From positions 1-43,621 of the forward strand of contig JASLKC010000018.1 in NCBI GenBank assembly GCA_030747785.1: 43,621 nt of DNA, written 5' to 3'. The stretch's first letter is position 1, and each line of letters starts with the position of its first letter. The position numbers were made by a program, and so were the translations under genes. The notes under the pieces are model-generated. The model ran no database searches, had not been told where the DNA came from, and worked only from the letters and a program-made list of their open reading frames with translations. Of this stretch, positions 37,227 to 43,621 are shown piece after piece. Source of the DNA: Candidatus Poseidoniaceae archaeon. Its GTDB lineage: Archaea > Thermoplasmatota > Poseidoniia > Poseidoniales > Poseidoniaceae.

Positions 37227-37907
37227 TCACTCTTTCCAATCAATCGCTTCATCATCGCCCACGGCTTTGCCGGGGTCTTGCCATGCTTCATCTTGCCATG
37301 GCGCACCGGCTTTTGCTGCGGCTGCCCTACGTGAACGTTCAGCTTCACTTCGTGCCAAAATAACGGCTTTTTCTGCAGCTGCTTGAGCCTCCTTTTCCAA
37401 GATTTTTTCGACTCTGATTTTTGCATTATCCCAGCAATCAATCGCAGTTTGCAAGGCGAAGTGAACGAATGCGATTTTGTTTTCAAATCTGGTTCCACCA
37501 AATTGGACAGATTCCGCGTTAGCCCAATGTTTTGATGCGATTCCAACATAGACCAAACCTACTGGTTTGTTTGAATCATCTTGTGCTGGGCCTGCAATTC
37601 CAGTAATAGATAGCCCGAGGTCAGCCCCAGAGCGCTTTCTGGCTCCATCCGCCATTTGGATAGCGACTTGGGCATTTACTGCGCCCTTTGTCTCCAATAA
37701 ATCCGCTTCAACCTCAAGTTCAACGATTTTTGACTCGTACGAGTAGCAAACCCAACTCTGCTCAAACCATTCCGATGCGCCTGCAATATCTGTCAAAGTG
37801 CTTGCAAGAAGCCCACCAGTGCAAGATTCTGCGACTGTAATAGTCGCTCCGACCTCCCTGAGACGCCGAACAAGGCGGGTCGCAATCGCCTGCGCTTCCT
37901 CATCCAT
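37227..37907 (-). CDS. PncC/CinA C-terminal-type nicotinamide-nucleotide amidase with charged tail
   Basis: 226 residues from the ATG at 37905-37907. The domain contains the hallmark VAESCTGGLLAS (catalytic serine region), WFEQSWVCYSYESK, KGAVNAQVAIQMA and SITGIAGPAQDD, with KPVGLVYVGI following. The family deamidates nicotinamide mononucleotide in NAD salvage. About 70 residues of Ala/Glu/Arg-rich helix are added at the C terminus and end in a repeated WQDEAW/WQDPG motif, which is unusual for the family. The ORF continues open to 37958 with in-frame ATGs at 37928 and 37958. The shorter start matches family members and sits a suitable distance from CTATATTC (about 37939-37946). tRNA-Val is divergent upstream. 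Confidence 0.85.
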   Translation of the reverse strand: MDEEAQAIATRLVRRLREVGATITVAESCTGGLLASTLTDIAGASEWFEQSWVCYSYESKIVELEVEADLLETKGAVNAQVAIQMADGARKRSGADLGLSITGIAGPAQDDSNKPVGLVYVGIASKHWANAESVQFGGTRFENKIAFVHFALQTAIDCWDNAKIRVEKILEKEAQAAAEKAVILARSEAERSRRAAAAKAGAPWQDEAWQDPGKAVGDDEAIDWKE

Positions 37908-37982
37908 CAGGTAGTGACGAGTGCCCATGCTTCTTGAATATAGAGGGGTGTCATTCAAGAAGAGGGGGCATGTGGACGGTCT

Positions 37983-38055
37983 GGGCCCGTGGTCTAGCGG
38001 TTATGACACCTCGCTTACACCGAGTTGATCGTGGGTTCAATTCCCACCGGGCCCA
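37983..38055 (+). tRNA. tRNA-Val (anticodon TAC)
   Basis: GGGCCCG (37983-37989) pairs with CGGGCCC (38048-38054), with A as discriminator. The D arm GGTCTAGCGGTTATGA, anticodon loop CTTACAC (anticodon TAC) and T arm GTGGG-TTCAATT-CCCAC complete the cloverleaf. The length is 73 bases without an intron or encoded CCA. Seven T bases at 38062-38068 follow and probably end the transcript. Confidence 0.95.
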
Positions 38056-38061
38056 CTCCGC

Positions 38062-38068
38062 TTTTTTT
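38062..38068 (+). terminator. T-run terminator of tRNA-Val
   Basis: Seven consecutive T bases lie seven bases after the tRNA 3' end, consistent with oligo-T termination by archaeal RNA polymerase. They lie between the tRNA and the convergent small ORF. Confidence 0.6.
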
Positions 38069-38090
38069 CTCTTGTATCCAACCGGGGAAA

Positions 38091-38372
38091 TTACCACAAA
38101 TGGTCTTCCAGTTGCCCGTTTGTCATTAATTTTGTAATTCCATATATTCCTTCGATATCATCGACTAAGAGTAGATGAATGGCTCGATTATGGAGTCCAG
38201 ACTCAAATTTCGTGCCGCGATGGTCAATTCCGATGAAAACCCCGTCAAGTTCTGCAAACATCCAAGCTGCAGTGGCATTAGGAAGGTCCTCTGCTCGCAT
38301 TAGTAACCACCGTAATCCACGCATTTCTGTTCGAAGATCACCCTCGATTTCGTGAAACCAAGCGACTTTCAA
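38091..38372 (-). CDS. Hypothetical protein downstream of pelota
   Basis: 93 residues if translation begins at TTG at 38370-38372; an in-frame ATG at 38324 would give 77 residues. No family is recognised. The sequence looks like a compact soluble alpha/beta domain, with strands such as AWMFAELDGVFIGID and HLLLVDDIEGIYGI and charged helices between. The TTG follows GGATGTGA, which overlaps the pelota stop, the same arrangement used elsewhere in this window for coupled genes, and this favours a real gene. It is the last gene of the fhs / pelA cluster and converges on tRNA-Val. Function is unknown. Confidence 0.55.
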   Translation of the reverse strand: MKVAWFHEIEGDLRTEMRGLRWLLMRAEDLPNATAAWMFAELDGVFIGIDHRGTKFESGLHNRAIHLLLVDDIEGIYGITKLMTNGQLEDHLW

Positions 38373-38376
38373 TTTT

Positions 38377-39405
38377 TCACATCCTGAATCTCAGTAGTGC
38401 GATGGCTCCACCCATTCCCATCAATTGCTCACCAGCATCGTGATCGGTTGAACATTGTACAAGGCTTGCTCCGATATTGGATAGACCCGAAGTGACAATT
38501 TCCCAATCTGAGTCTCGAAGGACATCAGCGCTAATCAATAGAGTCTCAATTGCACCTTCTGCCAGTGCTTTCTCTATCATTTCACGGCCATAGGCAACTG
38601 GTCCATTTGTGGACATACGTTTCCATGCTTCCTCGAGTAGAGCAGTTTCGCGAACCATTGCATGGTCCGACAGTACATCGCCTGCAAGTCCATCTCGGAT
38701 GACCTCGTTTGCTGCAGCCCTTCCTCCCATACTTGTTGCGATGAGTTTCTTTGGGCCCGAAATCAAGACTCCAAGTTTTTCTCGAGCATGGCCAGGTCCG
38801 CAAAGAATAGTGGGCGTTCCTTCTGGGATTTGTTCAGTTGCTTCCGTTGCAATCTTTTCAAAGAAATTCTTGGAAACGCTTTCGCTAATTTTGGCGCCAG
38901 TATATTTCCCCCCTCCTCGCATTGTCCATGTTGCGGTATCTCGCATTCCTCTACTACTAACCTCAAACAGAACTGCCTCGTCACTTTCAACGACCAATAT
39001 CGCTACTTTGGCACGGCCACTTTCAGCGCATGATTCCTTTACTAATGCATGATCAACTGCGGGGAATCCAGCGAGTGAAGTCAATTCTACTTCATCTCGA
39101 ACTTGGATGATGTGGGTATGATGGCTCCCTTGGTCAAAATTTGCTTCTTCGATAATGCCATGAACTCGTAAAGTATCACTGAATGTTTGAAATTCATTAG
39201 ATTCGATGCCAAGGCGTATCCACATATGCTTGCGTTCAGCGGATTTAGCGCGCCCACCTTCAATCCCACCTGTAGTTTGGTCACGTCTTTCACCCATCAT
39301 TCCTAGGCTTCTACCAGGTATGCAAATGCGTGCGAGAGTCCACAAATCATCTTCACATTCAACGCGAAGTCGGTAGAGCTCATGCTCGCGCTTGATGATG
39401 CGCAT
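38377..39405 (-). CDS. pelA: Pelota (Dom34) ribosome rescue factor
   Basis: 342 residues, the normal archaeal length. The N-terminal Sm-like domain (about 1-130) contains DDLWTLARICIPG, HMWIRLGIESNEF and HTHIIQVRDEVEL. The middle eRF1-domain-2-like part contains RAKVAILVVESDEAVLFEV. The C-terminal eRF1-domain-3-like part ends with GGAIALLRFRM. The GGQ tripeptide of release factors is absent, as expected for pelota. With aEF1A or ABCE1 it splits stalled ribosomes in no-go and non-stop decay. A GGGTGAG ribosome binding site overlaps the stop of the upstream formate-tetrahydrofolate ligase gene, implying co-expression. The small ORF downstream begins four bases after its stop. Confidence 0.95.
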   Translation of the reverse strand: MRIIKREHELYRLRVECEDDLWTLARICIPGRSLGMMGERRDQTTGGIEGGRAKSAERKHMWIRLGIESNEFQTFSDTLRVHGIIEEANFDQGSHHTHIIQVRDEVELTSLAGFPAVDHALVKESCAESGRAKVAILVVESDEAVLFEVSSRGMRDTATWTMRGGGKYTGAKISESVSKNFFEKIATEATEQIPEGTPTILCGPGHAREKLGVLISGPKKLIATSMGGRAAANEVIRDGLAGDVLSDHAMVRETALLEEAWKRMSTNGPVAYGREMIEKALAEGAIETLLISADVLRDSDWEIVTSGLSNIGASLVQCSTDHDAGEQLMGMGGAIALLRFRM

Positions 39406-39411
39406 ATCTTC

Positions 39412-41127
39412 TCACCCAAAGACTCCGACGAGGTTCCCGTCTTCATCCATGTCCATGTCACAAGCTGCGGCACTCTTTGGTAAGCCAGGCATTGTCATAA
39501 TTTCTCCAAGAATTGCAACGACGAAGCCTGCTCCGGCGTTTAGACGGAATTCTTTGATAGGAACTTCAAATCCAGAAGGTGCTCCGAGTAAATTTGCGTC
39601 ATGGCTGAATGAATACTGCGTTTTTGCCATACATACCTGAAGACTGCCATAGCCCCATGACCTCAATTGTTTGAGTTGGCGGTCGGCTTTGGCTGTGATG
39701 TTAATTCCATCAGCGCCATATACTCTAGTTGCTATGCGCAAAGCCTTCTCTTCAACTGGTGCATCGTGATTGAATAACGGTGTAAAAGGTCGACCTGCTG
39801 CGAGATGGTCCTTACAACTACCAACTACAGCCTTAGCGAGAGCAGATCCACCCTCGCCTCCGTTCGTATGGACTTCAGTCAGGCATACTTCGGTTGCACC
39901 AGATGCACGAGCGCATGCTATCAAACAATCCAGTTCAGCATCAGTGTCGCTTGCGAAACGATTTACTGAAACTATTACTGGTACACTGAAAGCCTTCATA
40001 TTGCGAATGTGGCGGTCAAGATTTGAAATTGCACCCTCACGAACAGCATCGACATTTTCCTTCGCAATTTCTTTGCTACTAGGCCTTCTAGCAGCACGAT
40101 CTCCGAATGCACCACCATGTAATTTCATTGAACGAACAGTAACATTGAGAACTACACAATCAGGGGATTTTCCTGAATAATGGGCTTTGATATGCATGAA
40201 TTTTTCAGCACCCATGTCAGAACCAAATCCGGCTTCAGTGACGACATAATCGGCTGCTCCAAGTGCTAATCTATCAGCAATAATTGAAGAATTTCCATGG
40301 GCGATATTAGCGAACGGACCACCGTGAATGAATGCAGGGTCTCCCTCTAGAGTTTGAACAAGATTGGGCAGAAATGCTTCTCTTAGCAAAAGCGCCATTG
40401 CTCCAGCGGCTTTGATGTCGTTTGCTTTCACGGGGGTGCCATCCATCCGTTGCCCGACTACAATGTCACCCAACCGAGTTCTAAGGTCAGCATAGTCCGC
40501 CGCTAGAACGAGAATCGCCATGACTTCACTTGCAGCGGTGATATCGAAGCGGTCTTCTCTTGCCATCCCATTAGCTGGTCCACCGAGTCCAATTGTGATA
40601 TTTCGTAATGACCTATCATTGAGGTCAATTACTCGTGGCCACATCACACGTGTCGAATCAATATTCTCGTCATTGCCATGTTTGAGGTGATTGTCAAGCA
40701 TGCTTGAAAGTAGATTGTGTGCACTTGTTACTGCATGCAAATCACCAGTGAAATGTAAATTGATATCTTCCATCGGGAGGACTTGGGAATGCCCCCCACC
40801 TGCGGCTCCTCCTTTGATTCCAAATACCGGTCCCATAGATGGCTCACGAATTACGCATGTTGCCCTTTTTCCTATTCGATTCAAGGCTTGAGTGAGTCCA
40901 ATGGTAGTGACCGTCTTCCCTTCACCAAATGGTGTTGGGTTTACCGATGTTACCAGAATGAGCGAACCTTGAGGTCGATCGAGGCGACCTTTGAGTGCCT
41001 CCCAGGTGATTTTCGCTTTACCATGGCCCATTGCCATAATTTCTTTTCCACCTATTCCGAGCTTCCAGGCGATGTCGCCAATGGGTTCGGGTGAAGCATC
41101 CCTCGCTATTTCGAGATCACTCTGCAT
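39412..41127 (-). CDS. fhs: Formate--tetrahydrofolate ligase
   Basis: 571 residues, the typical length. The P-loop region LVTSVNPTPFGEGKTVTTIG, the family signature EPSMGPVFGIKGGAAGGGHS and PMEDINLHFTGD are near-exact matches to the enzyme. It makes 10-formyl-tetrahydrofolate from formate, ATP and THF for purine synthesis and one-carbon metabolism. This is a mainly bacterial gene, and many archaea use methanopterin instead, so its presence suggests folate-based C1 chemistry and probable ancient transfer. The start at 41127 (MQSDLEIARDASPEPI) matches the family; an in-frame ATG at 41142 would add five residues. It leads the fhs / pelA / small ORF cluster. Confidence 0.96.
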   Translation of the reverse strand: MQSDLEIARDASPEPIGDIAWKLGIGGKEIMAMGHGKAKITWEALKGRLDRPQGSLILVTSVNPTPFGEGKTVTTIGLTQALNRIGKRATCVIREPSMGPVFGIKGGAAGGGHSQVLPMEDINLHFTGDLHAVTSAHNLLSSMLDNHLKHGNDENIDSTRVMWPRVIDLNDRSLRNITIGLGGPANGMAREDRFDITAASEVMAILVLAADYADLRTRLGDIVVGQRMDGTPVKANDIKAAGAMALLLREAFLPNLVQTLEGDPAFIHGGPFANIAHGNSSIIADRLALGAADYVVTEAGFGSDMGAEKFMHIKAHYSGKSPDCVVLNVTVRSMKLHGGAFGDRAARRPSSKEIAKENVDAVREGAISNLDRHIRNMKAFSVPVIVSVNRFASDTDAELDCLIACARASGATEVCLTEVHTNGGEGGSALAKAVVGSCKDHLAAGRPFTPLFNHDAPVEEKALRIATRVYGADGINITAKADRQLKQLRSWGYGSLQVCMAKTQYSFSHDANLLGAPSGFEVPIKEFRLNAGAGFVVAILGEIMTMPGLPKSAAACDMDMDEDGNLVGVFG

Positions 41128-41161
41128 GCGCGCTGTGCGCATTGGAGGGTACTTGAATCAA

Positions 41162-41180
41162 CGGGCCCCTATGGGGCCCG
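41162..41180 (-). terminator. GC-rich perfect hairpin after the flotillin gene
   Basis: CGGGCCCC and GGGGCCCG form an 8-bp perfect stem around TAT, twelve bases past the flotillin stop and about 35 bases before the fhs start. No T run follows on the minus strand. It probably marks the 3' end of the flotillin operon mRNA and could insulate it from fhs. Confidence 0.45.
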
Positions 41181-41191
41181 CGGAATCGGTT

Positions 41192-42577
41192 TCATTCCTC
41201 TTTCATTGAACCCAGATAATCGGGTAGGTCAATGCCAGCCATCTTAGCCACATCGTGGACAGGTGGTAGGGAATGAATCAGGCTTGAAACAAAGTTCGCA
41301 GTCGAACCTTCTCCTGAGCCGCCACCGGCTGAATCCCAGACGGTGATCTTGTCAATCTTCAGGTTGGAAATTGCTTCGACTTGGCGAGCGACGATATTCT
41401 CAATCTTCTCAACCATCAGTAGAGTTGCTGCAGCCTTTGCATCGCCACCAGCGCTCTTTACAAGATTAGCATATCCAGATGCTTTTGCTTCAAGAACAGA
41501 TTGGATACCTTCTGCTTCTGCTTTGTAAATTGCAAGAATAGCATCTGCTTCACCAGCCGCAACTCTGCGTTGGCGCTCTGCTTCAGCATCAGCAGCAATT
41601 TCGATTTGAGTTTTCGCAATCTCTTCTTGTGCGACTTCTTCAGCACGCAGCCTTGCTTCTTCAAGCAAATATTGGGCTTTCTGAATTTCAACCTCAGCCG
41701 TTCTACGTGCAACTTCAGCACGACGCATAGCATCCGCTTCTTTCTCAGCCAGGCTGGCGTTATACTCAGCGATGTTTGCTTTCGAATTGTTTTCACCTTC
41801 AATTGCCAATGCTTCTTGGCCCTGAACGAAAATACGCTGGTCCGCCATTGCGGCCTTCTTTCCTTTCTCTGCTTCAGCTGCGTTCTCAGCAACTTGAATG
41901 TCTCGAGCGCGGTTTGCTTGTGCAGCACCAATTGCACCATCACGGTCTGCAACCGCTACATCGGATTTCGCTGCGTTGACCGCAGTTGCTGCAGCCTTCT
42001 TTCCAATGCTCTCGATGTATTCCGAGTCGTCGGTAATATCAGTGATGTTCACGTTGATGAGGTAGAGTCCCAACTTATGCAATTCGTGACCGACGTTGAG
42101 CGTGATGCGCTCTAGGAAGTTGTCACGGTCTTGGTTGATCTGCTCAATGGTTAGGGAAGCGACCGTCAAACGCAACTGTCCGAAGATAATCTCGGAGGCC
42201 ATTTCGTTAATTTGATTCGTGTTCAAGTGAAGCAAACGCTCTGCAGCGTTGTTCATGATGAGTGGGTCTGTGCTGATACCAACTGTAAATGTCGATGGTA
42301 CGTGGATACGAATGTTTTGCATGGATAGTGCATTTGTCAGGTTGATGGGGATGGTCATAGGGACCAAACTGAGTTTCTTGTAGTCCTGAATAAGAGGCCA
42401 AACCATCCTTGCACCACCATGGATACAAACTGAGGCTCTACCTCCTTTAACACGACCATATACTACCAAAATTTCGTCCGAAGCACAACGTTTGTATCGG
42501 GTTACGAGTAAGATAAATCCAAATGCAAATACTAGCCCAAAGCCAATAATAACAAAAAATAATTCTATTCCAGCCAT
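41192..42577 (-). CDS. Flotillin/SPFH-domain membrane scaffold protein
   Basis: 461 residues. One N-terminal membrane helix (ELFFVIIGFGLVFAFGFILL) is followed by the SPFH/band-7 domain (about 40-200, with GGARMVWPLIQDYKKLSL and LGLYLINVNITDITDDSEYI). A long Glu/Ala-rich coiled coil (about 200-385, repeated AEAE/EEAR heptads) and a flotillin-type tail (KIDKITVWDSAGG, then a Gly-rich linker) complete it. Flotillins form membrane microdomain scaffolds in the inner leaflet. The gene directly upstream encodes an NfeD-like/OB-fold membrane protein, the well-known partner of flotillins. GGTGA lies five bases before the ATG. A GC hairpin follows the stop. Confidence 0.93.
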   Translation of the reverse strand: MAGIELFFVIIGFGLVFAFGFILLVTRYKRCASDEILVVYGRVKGGRASVCIHGGARMVWPLIQDYKKLSLVPMTIPINLTNALSMQNIRIHVPSTFTVGISTDPLIMNNAAERLLHLNTNQINEMASEIIFGQLRLTVASLTIEQINQDRDNFLERITLNVGHELHKLGLYLINVNITDITDDSEYIESIGKKAAATAVNAAKSDVAVADRDGAIGAAQANRARDIQVAENAAEAEKGKKAAMADQRIFVQGQEALAIEGENNSKANIAEYNASLAEKEADAMRRAEVARRTAEVEIQKAQYLLEEARLRAEEVAQEEIAKTQIEIAADAEAERQRRVAAGEADAILAIYKAEAEGIQSVLEAKASGYANLVKSAGGDAKAAATLLMVEKIENIVARQVEAISNLKIDKITVWDSAGGGSGEGSTANFVSSLIHSLPPVHDVAKMAGIDLPDYLGSMKEE

Positions 42578-42600
42578 TTTTTCACCACATTAATTTATAT

Positions 42601-43206
42601 TTATTCTTCTTCAGACATTGGTATTACGATAAGAGTAGAACCAATGACATTTACTACTTCAACAAATTCTCCAGTTGGAATTAACAAAGTCTTATCCTTT
42701 GCTTTTGCAGTTAGGGTGCGAAGAGTACCGTCTACTGCGATCTGGATTTCTCCAGTTTCATTTGGTCTAATTCTTGAATATACGGTGCCATTTTCGCCGA
42801 TAGCATCACGAATTTTCATTGTGCCATCAGCCTGAAGATTTGAAATACCTTGCATCATTATTTTCACCATGTACATGGACATAGCAGCAGCGATTCCACC
42901 AGAGAACACTGCAAGAACTTGCATATCCGTCGCTGAAAGAGTGAAATTACCAACTAGTCCAAACATCATTACTGCAGCTGCAATTCCTTGCAAACTGAAC
43001 AACTCGAATGAGAGGTCGGAATCCATACTGAACTCGGTATCAAAGGCGGTATCCATTACTCCGCCCAGAACATCACCGACTAGCATTAAAGCCATCATCA
43101 CAATGAAAAATAGTGCTCCAAATGCTGCACAGCCTAAGAAGACTAACTGAAGAGTTGAAGGTGCTGTAACTCCAAACAAATCTGCAATAGTATCCATTAT
43201 TGACAT
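42601..43206 (-). CDS. NfeD-like (YqiJ-type) membrane protein with C-terminal OB fold
   Basis: 201 residues from the ATG at 43206; a GTG at 43215 and an ATG at 43197 are alternatives. The N-terminal half has membrane segments (TLQLVFLGCAAFGALFFIVM; a second in SLQGIAAAVMMFGLVG; a third in LAVFSGGIAAAMSMYMVKI). The C-terminal half (about 130-201) is a small beta-barrel with GENGTVYSRIRPNETGEIQI and TGEFVEVVNVIGSTLIVIP, the OB fold seen in NfeD proteins. Family members are encoded next to flotillins and are thought to work with them in membrane quality control. It lies 23 bases upstream of the flotillin gene, so it is very probably in the same operon. Confidence 0.85.
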   Translation of the reverse strand: MSIMDTIADLFGVTAPSTLQLVFLGCAAFGALFFIVMMALMLVGDVLGGVMDTAFDTEFSMDSDLSFELFSLQGIAAAVMMFGLVGNFTLSATDMQVLAVFSGGIAAAMSMYMVKIMMQGISNLQADGTMKIRDAIGENGTVYSRIRPNETGEIQIAVDGTLRTLTAKAKDKTLLIPTGEFVEVVNVIGSTLIVIPMSEEE

Positions 43207-43231
43207 TGTTACCACTAAACCGTATTAGGCA

Positions 43232-43462
43232 TTACTTAATGACATTATCCACGTCACTTGTTTGAGATTCAGATTTGATTCTAATTTTCTCAAATATCGC
43301 AACAGTAGATACCGAAAAGCCAGCAATAATTGCTGAAACGAGGACATTTAGGCCTGCGCTCCAGCACAACAAATAGACCCAAAGTGGAAGGAATAACAGA
43401 AAAAACCGTCGCATGAAAGGCCAAAAACCTCCAAACAAGTCTTCGGAACCATCATCGATCAT
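43232..43462 (-). CDS. Small two-helix membrane protein in the flotillin cluster
   Basis: 76 residues with no recognised family. A basic/aromatic N-terminal stretch (WPFMRRFFLLFLPLWVYLLC) runs into a first membrane helix, and LNVLVSAIIAGFSVSTVAIF forms a second; the tail is polar and charged. The ATG is at 43460-43462, nine bases after the stop of the truncated upstream gene, and the stop lies 25 bases before the NfeD-like gene. Position suggests an accessory membrane subunit of the flotillin/NfeD system, but only the location supports this. Confidence 0.65.
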   Translation of the reverse strand: MIDDGSEDLFGGFWPFMRRFFLLFLPLWVYLLCWSAGLNVLVSAIIAGFSVSTVAIFEKIRIKSESQTSDVDNVIK

Positions 43463-43471
43463 TTAAGTTCC

Positions 43472-43621
43472 TCATAATACAAATGATCCTACAAATATTG
43501 TAAGAAGCCAAATTCCAATTCCAATCCAAGTGCCATTTCCTTGTTTTGCAATCGCATCCGGGTGCACTTCTTTTTGTATTGTTCCGAGAGGGTTGAGTAG
43601 GAGTTGGCGTTGTTCTTGGCG
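43472..43621 (-). CDS. C-terminal fragment of a membrane protein (5' truncated by the window)
   Basis: The minus-strand frame is open from the window edge to a TGA at 43472-43474, giving 49 residues. A polar stretch rich in Gln and Leu (RQEQRQLLLNPLGTIQKEVH) is followed by one hydrophobic segment (WIGIGIWLLTIFVGSFVL) at the very C terminus, so the protein is probably tail-anchored or ends in a membrane helix. It precedes the small membrane protein and NfeD/flotillin genes at close spacing and is likely their operon partner. Too little is present to name a family. Confidence 0.55.
   Translation of the reverse strand, partial: RQEQRQLLLNPLGTIQKEVHPDAIAKQGNGTWIGIGIWLLTIFVGSFVL

Noticed and set aside
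1-43621. CRISPR arrays, insertion sequences, integrases or phage genes
   Set aside because: No regularly spaced repeats, transposase, integrase or terminal inverted repeats were seen; both tRNA genes lack flanking integrase genes or partial tRNA copies.

Overview
The window looks like a chromosomal segment of a marine planktonic archaeon, most likely Marine Group II (Candidatus Poseidoniales or a relative). This placement is inferred from gene content. Archaeal hallmarks are pelota, Nob1, the small subunit of DNA polymerase D, an archaellum-type FlaJ and an archaeal pilin module. They sit beside bacterial-looking metabolic genes: membrane pyrophosphatase, formate-tetrahydrofolate ligase, glutaredoxin and flotillin. 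Coding density is high, and convergent genes often abut or overlap at their stop codons. Genes inside co-directional clusters often carry a GGTGA-type ribosome binding site that overlaps the upstream stop codon, which suggests translational coupling.

Layout. 1-4.3 kb: the 3' end of flaJ, then a minus-strand polX / small membrane protein / nth cluster for DNA repair, then small genes (a membrane protein, a NifU C-terminal-domain protein and a heavy-metal-associated domain protein). 4.5-9.6 kb: a plus-strand run with hppA, a lipoprotein, an esterase, a GHMP sugar kinase with a conspicuous repeat in front of it, and a glutaredoxin. 9.6-11.5 kb: tRNA-Glu, a VTT/DedA membrane protein, nob1, tatA and moaD. 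11.5-16.6 kb: an ABC exporter pair of LolCDE/MacB type whose permease has a very large external domain. 16.8-34.7 kb: two surface protein genes, one of 1045 residues and one of 4697 residues. 34.9-43.6 kb: a HAD phosphatase, the polymerase D small subunit, a PncC/CinA-type amidase, tRNA-Val, an fhs / pelA / small ORF cluster, and a flotillin / NfeD-like cluster with small membrane proteins that runs off the end of the window.

The most striking object is the 14.1-kb gene at 20603-34696. Its product is a mosaic extracellular protein. It begins with a signal or anchor segment and a WapA/RHS-like front end, followed by about 2000 residues of beta-helix. Near residues 3078-3172 the helix is interrupted by a cupredoxin with a complete type 1 copper ligand set in amicyanin spacing. 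A CBM9-like domain and cadherin-like repeats follow. The C terminus holds a membrane segment, a short acidic cytoplasmic linker, and then a complete archaeal type IV pilin N-terminal segment plus an outer beta domain. It therefore reads as a giant surface protein and a pilin made as one polypeptide, possibly separated by the prepilin peptidase. The 647-base gap before it contains a strong hairpin, a 24-bp strictly alternating pyrimidine-purine tract and two mutually exclusive hairpins before a T run.

Secondary points are a PolX whose third polymerase aspartate appears to be glutamine, an endonuclease III with only three of the four usual iron-sulphur cysteines, and paired CCAATTGG palindromes 21 bp apart in front of the sugar kinase.
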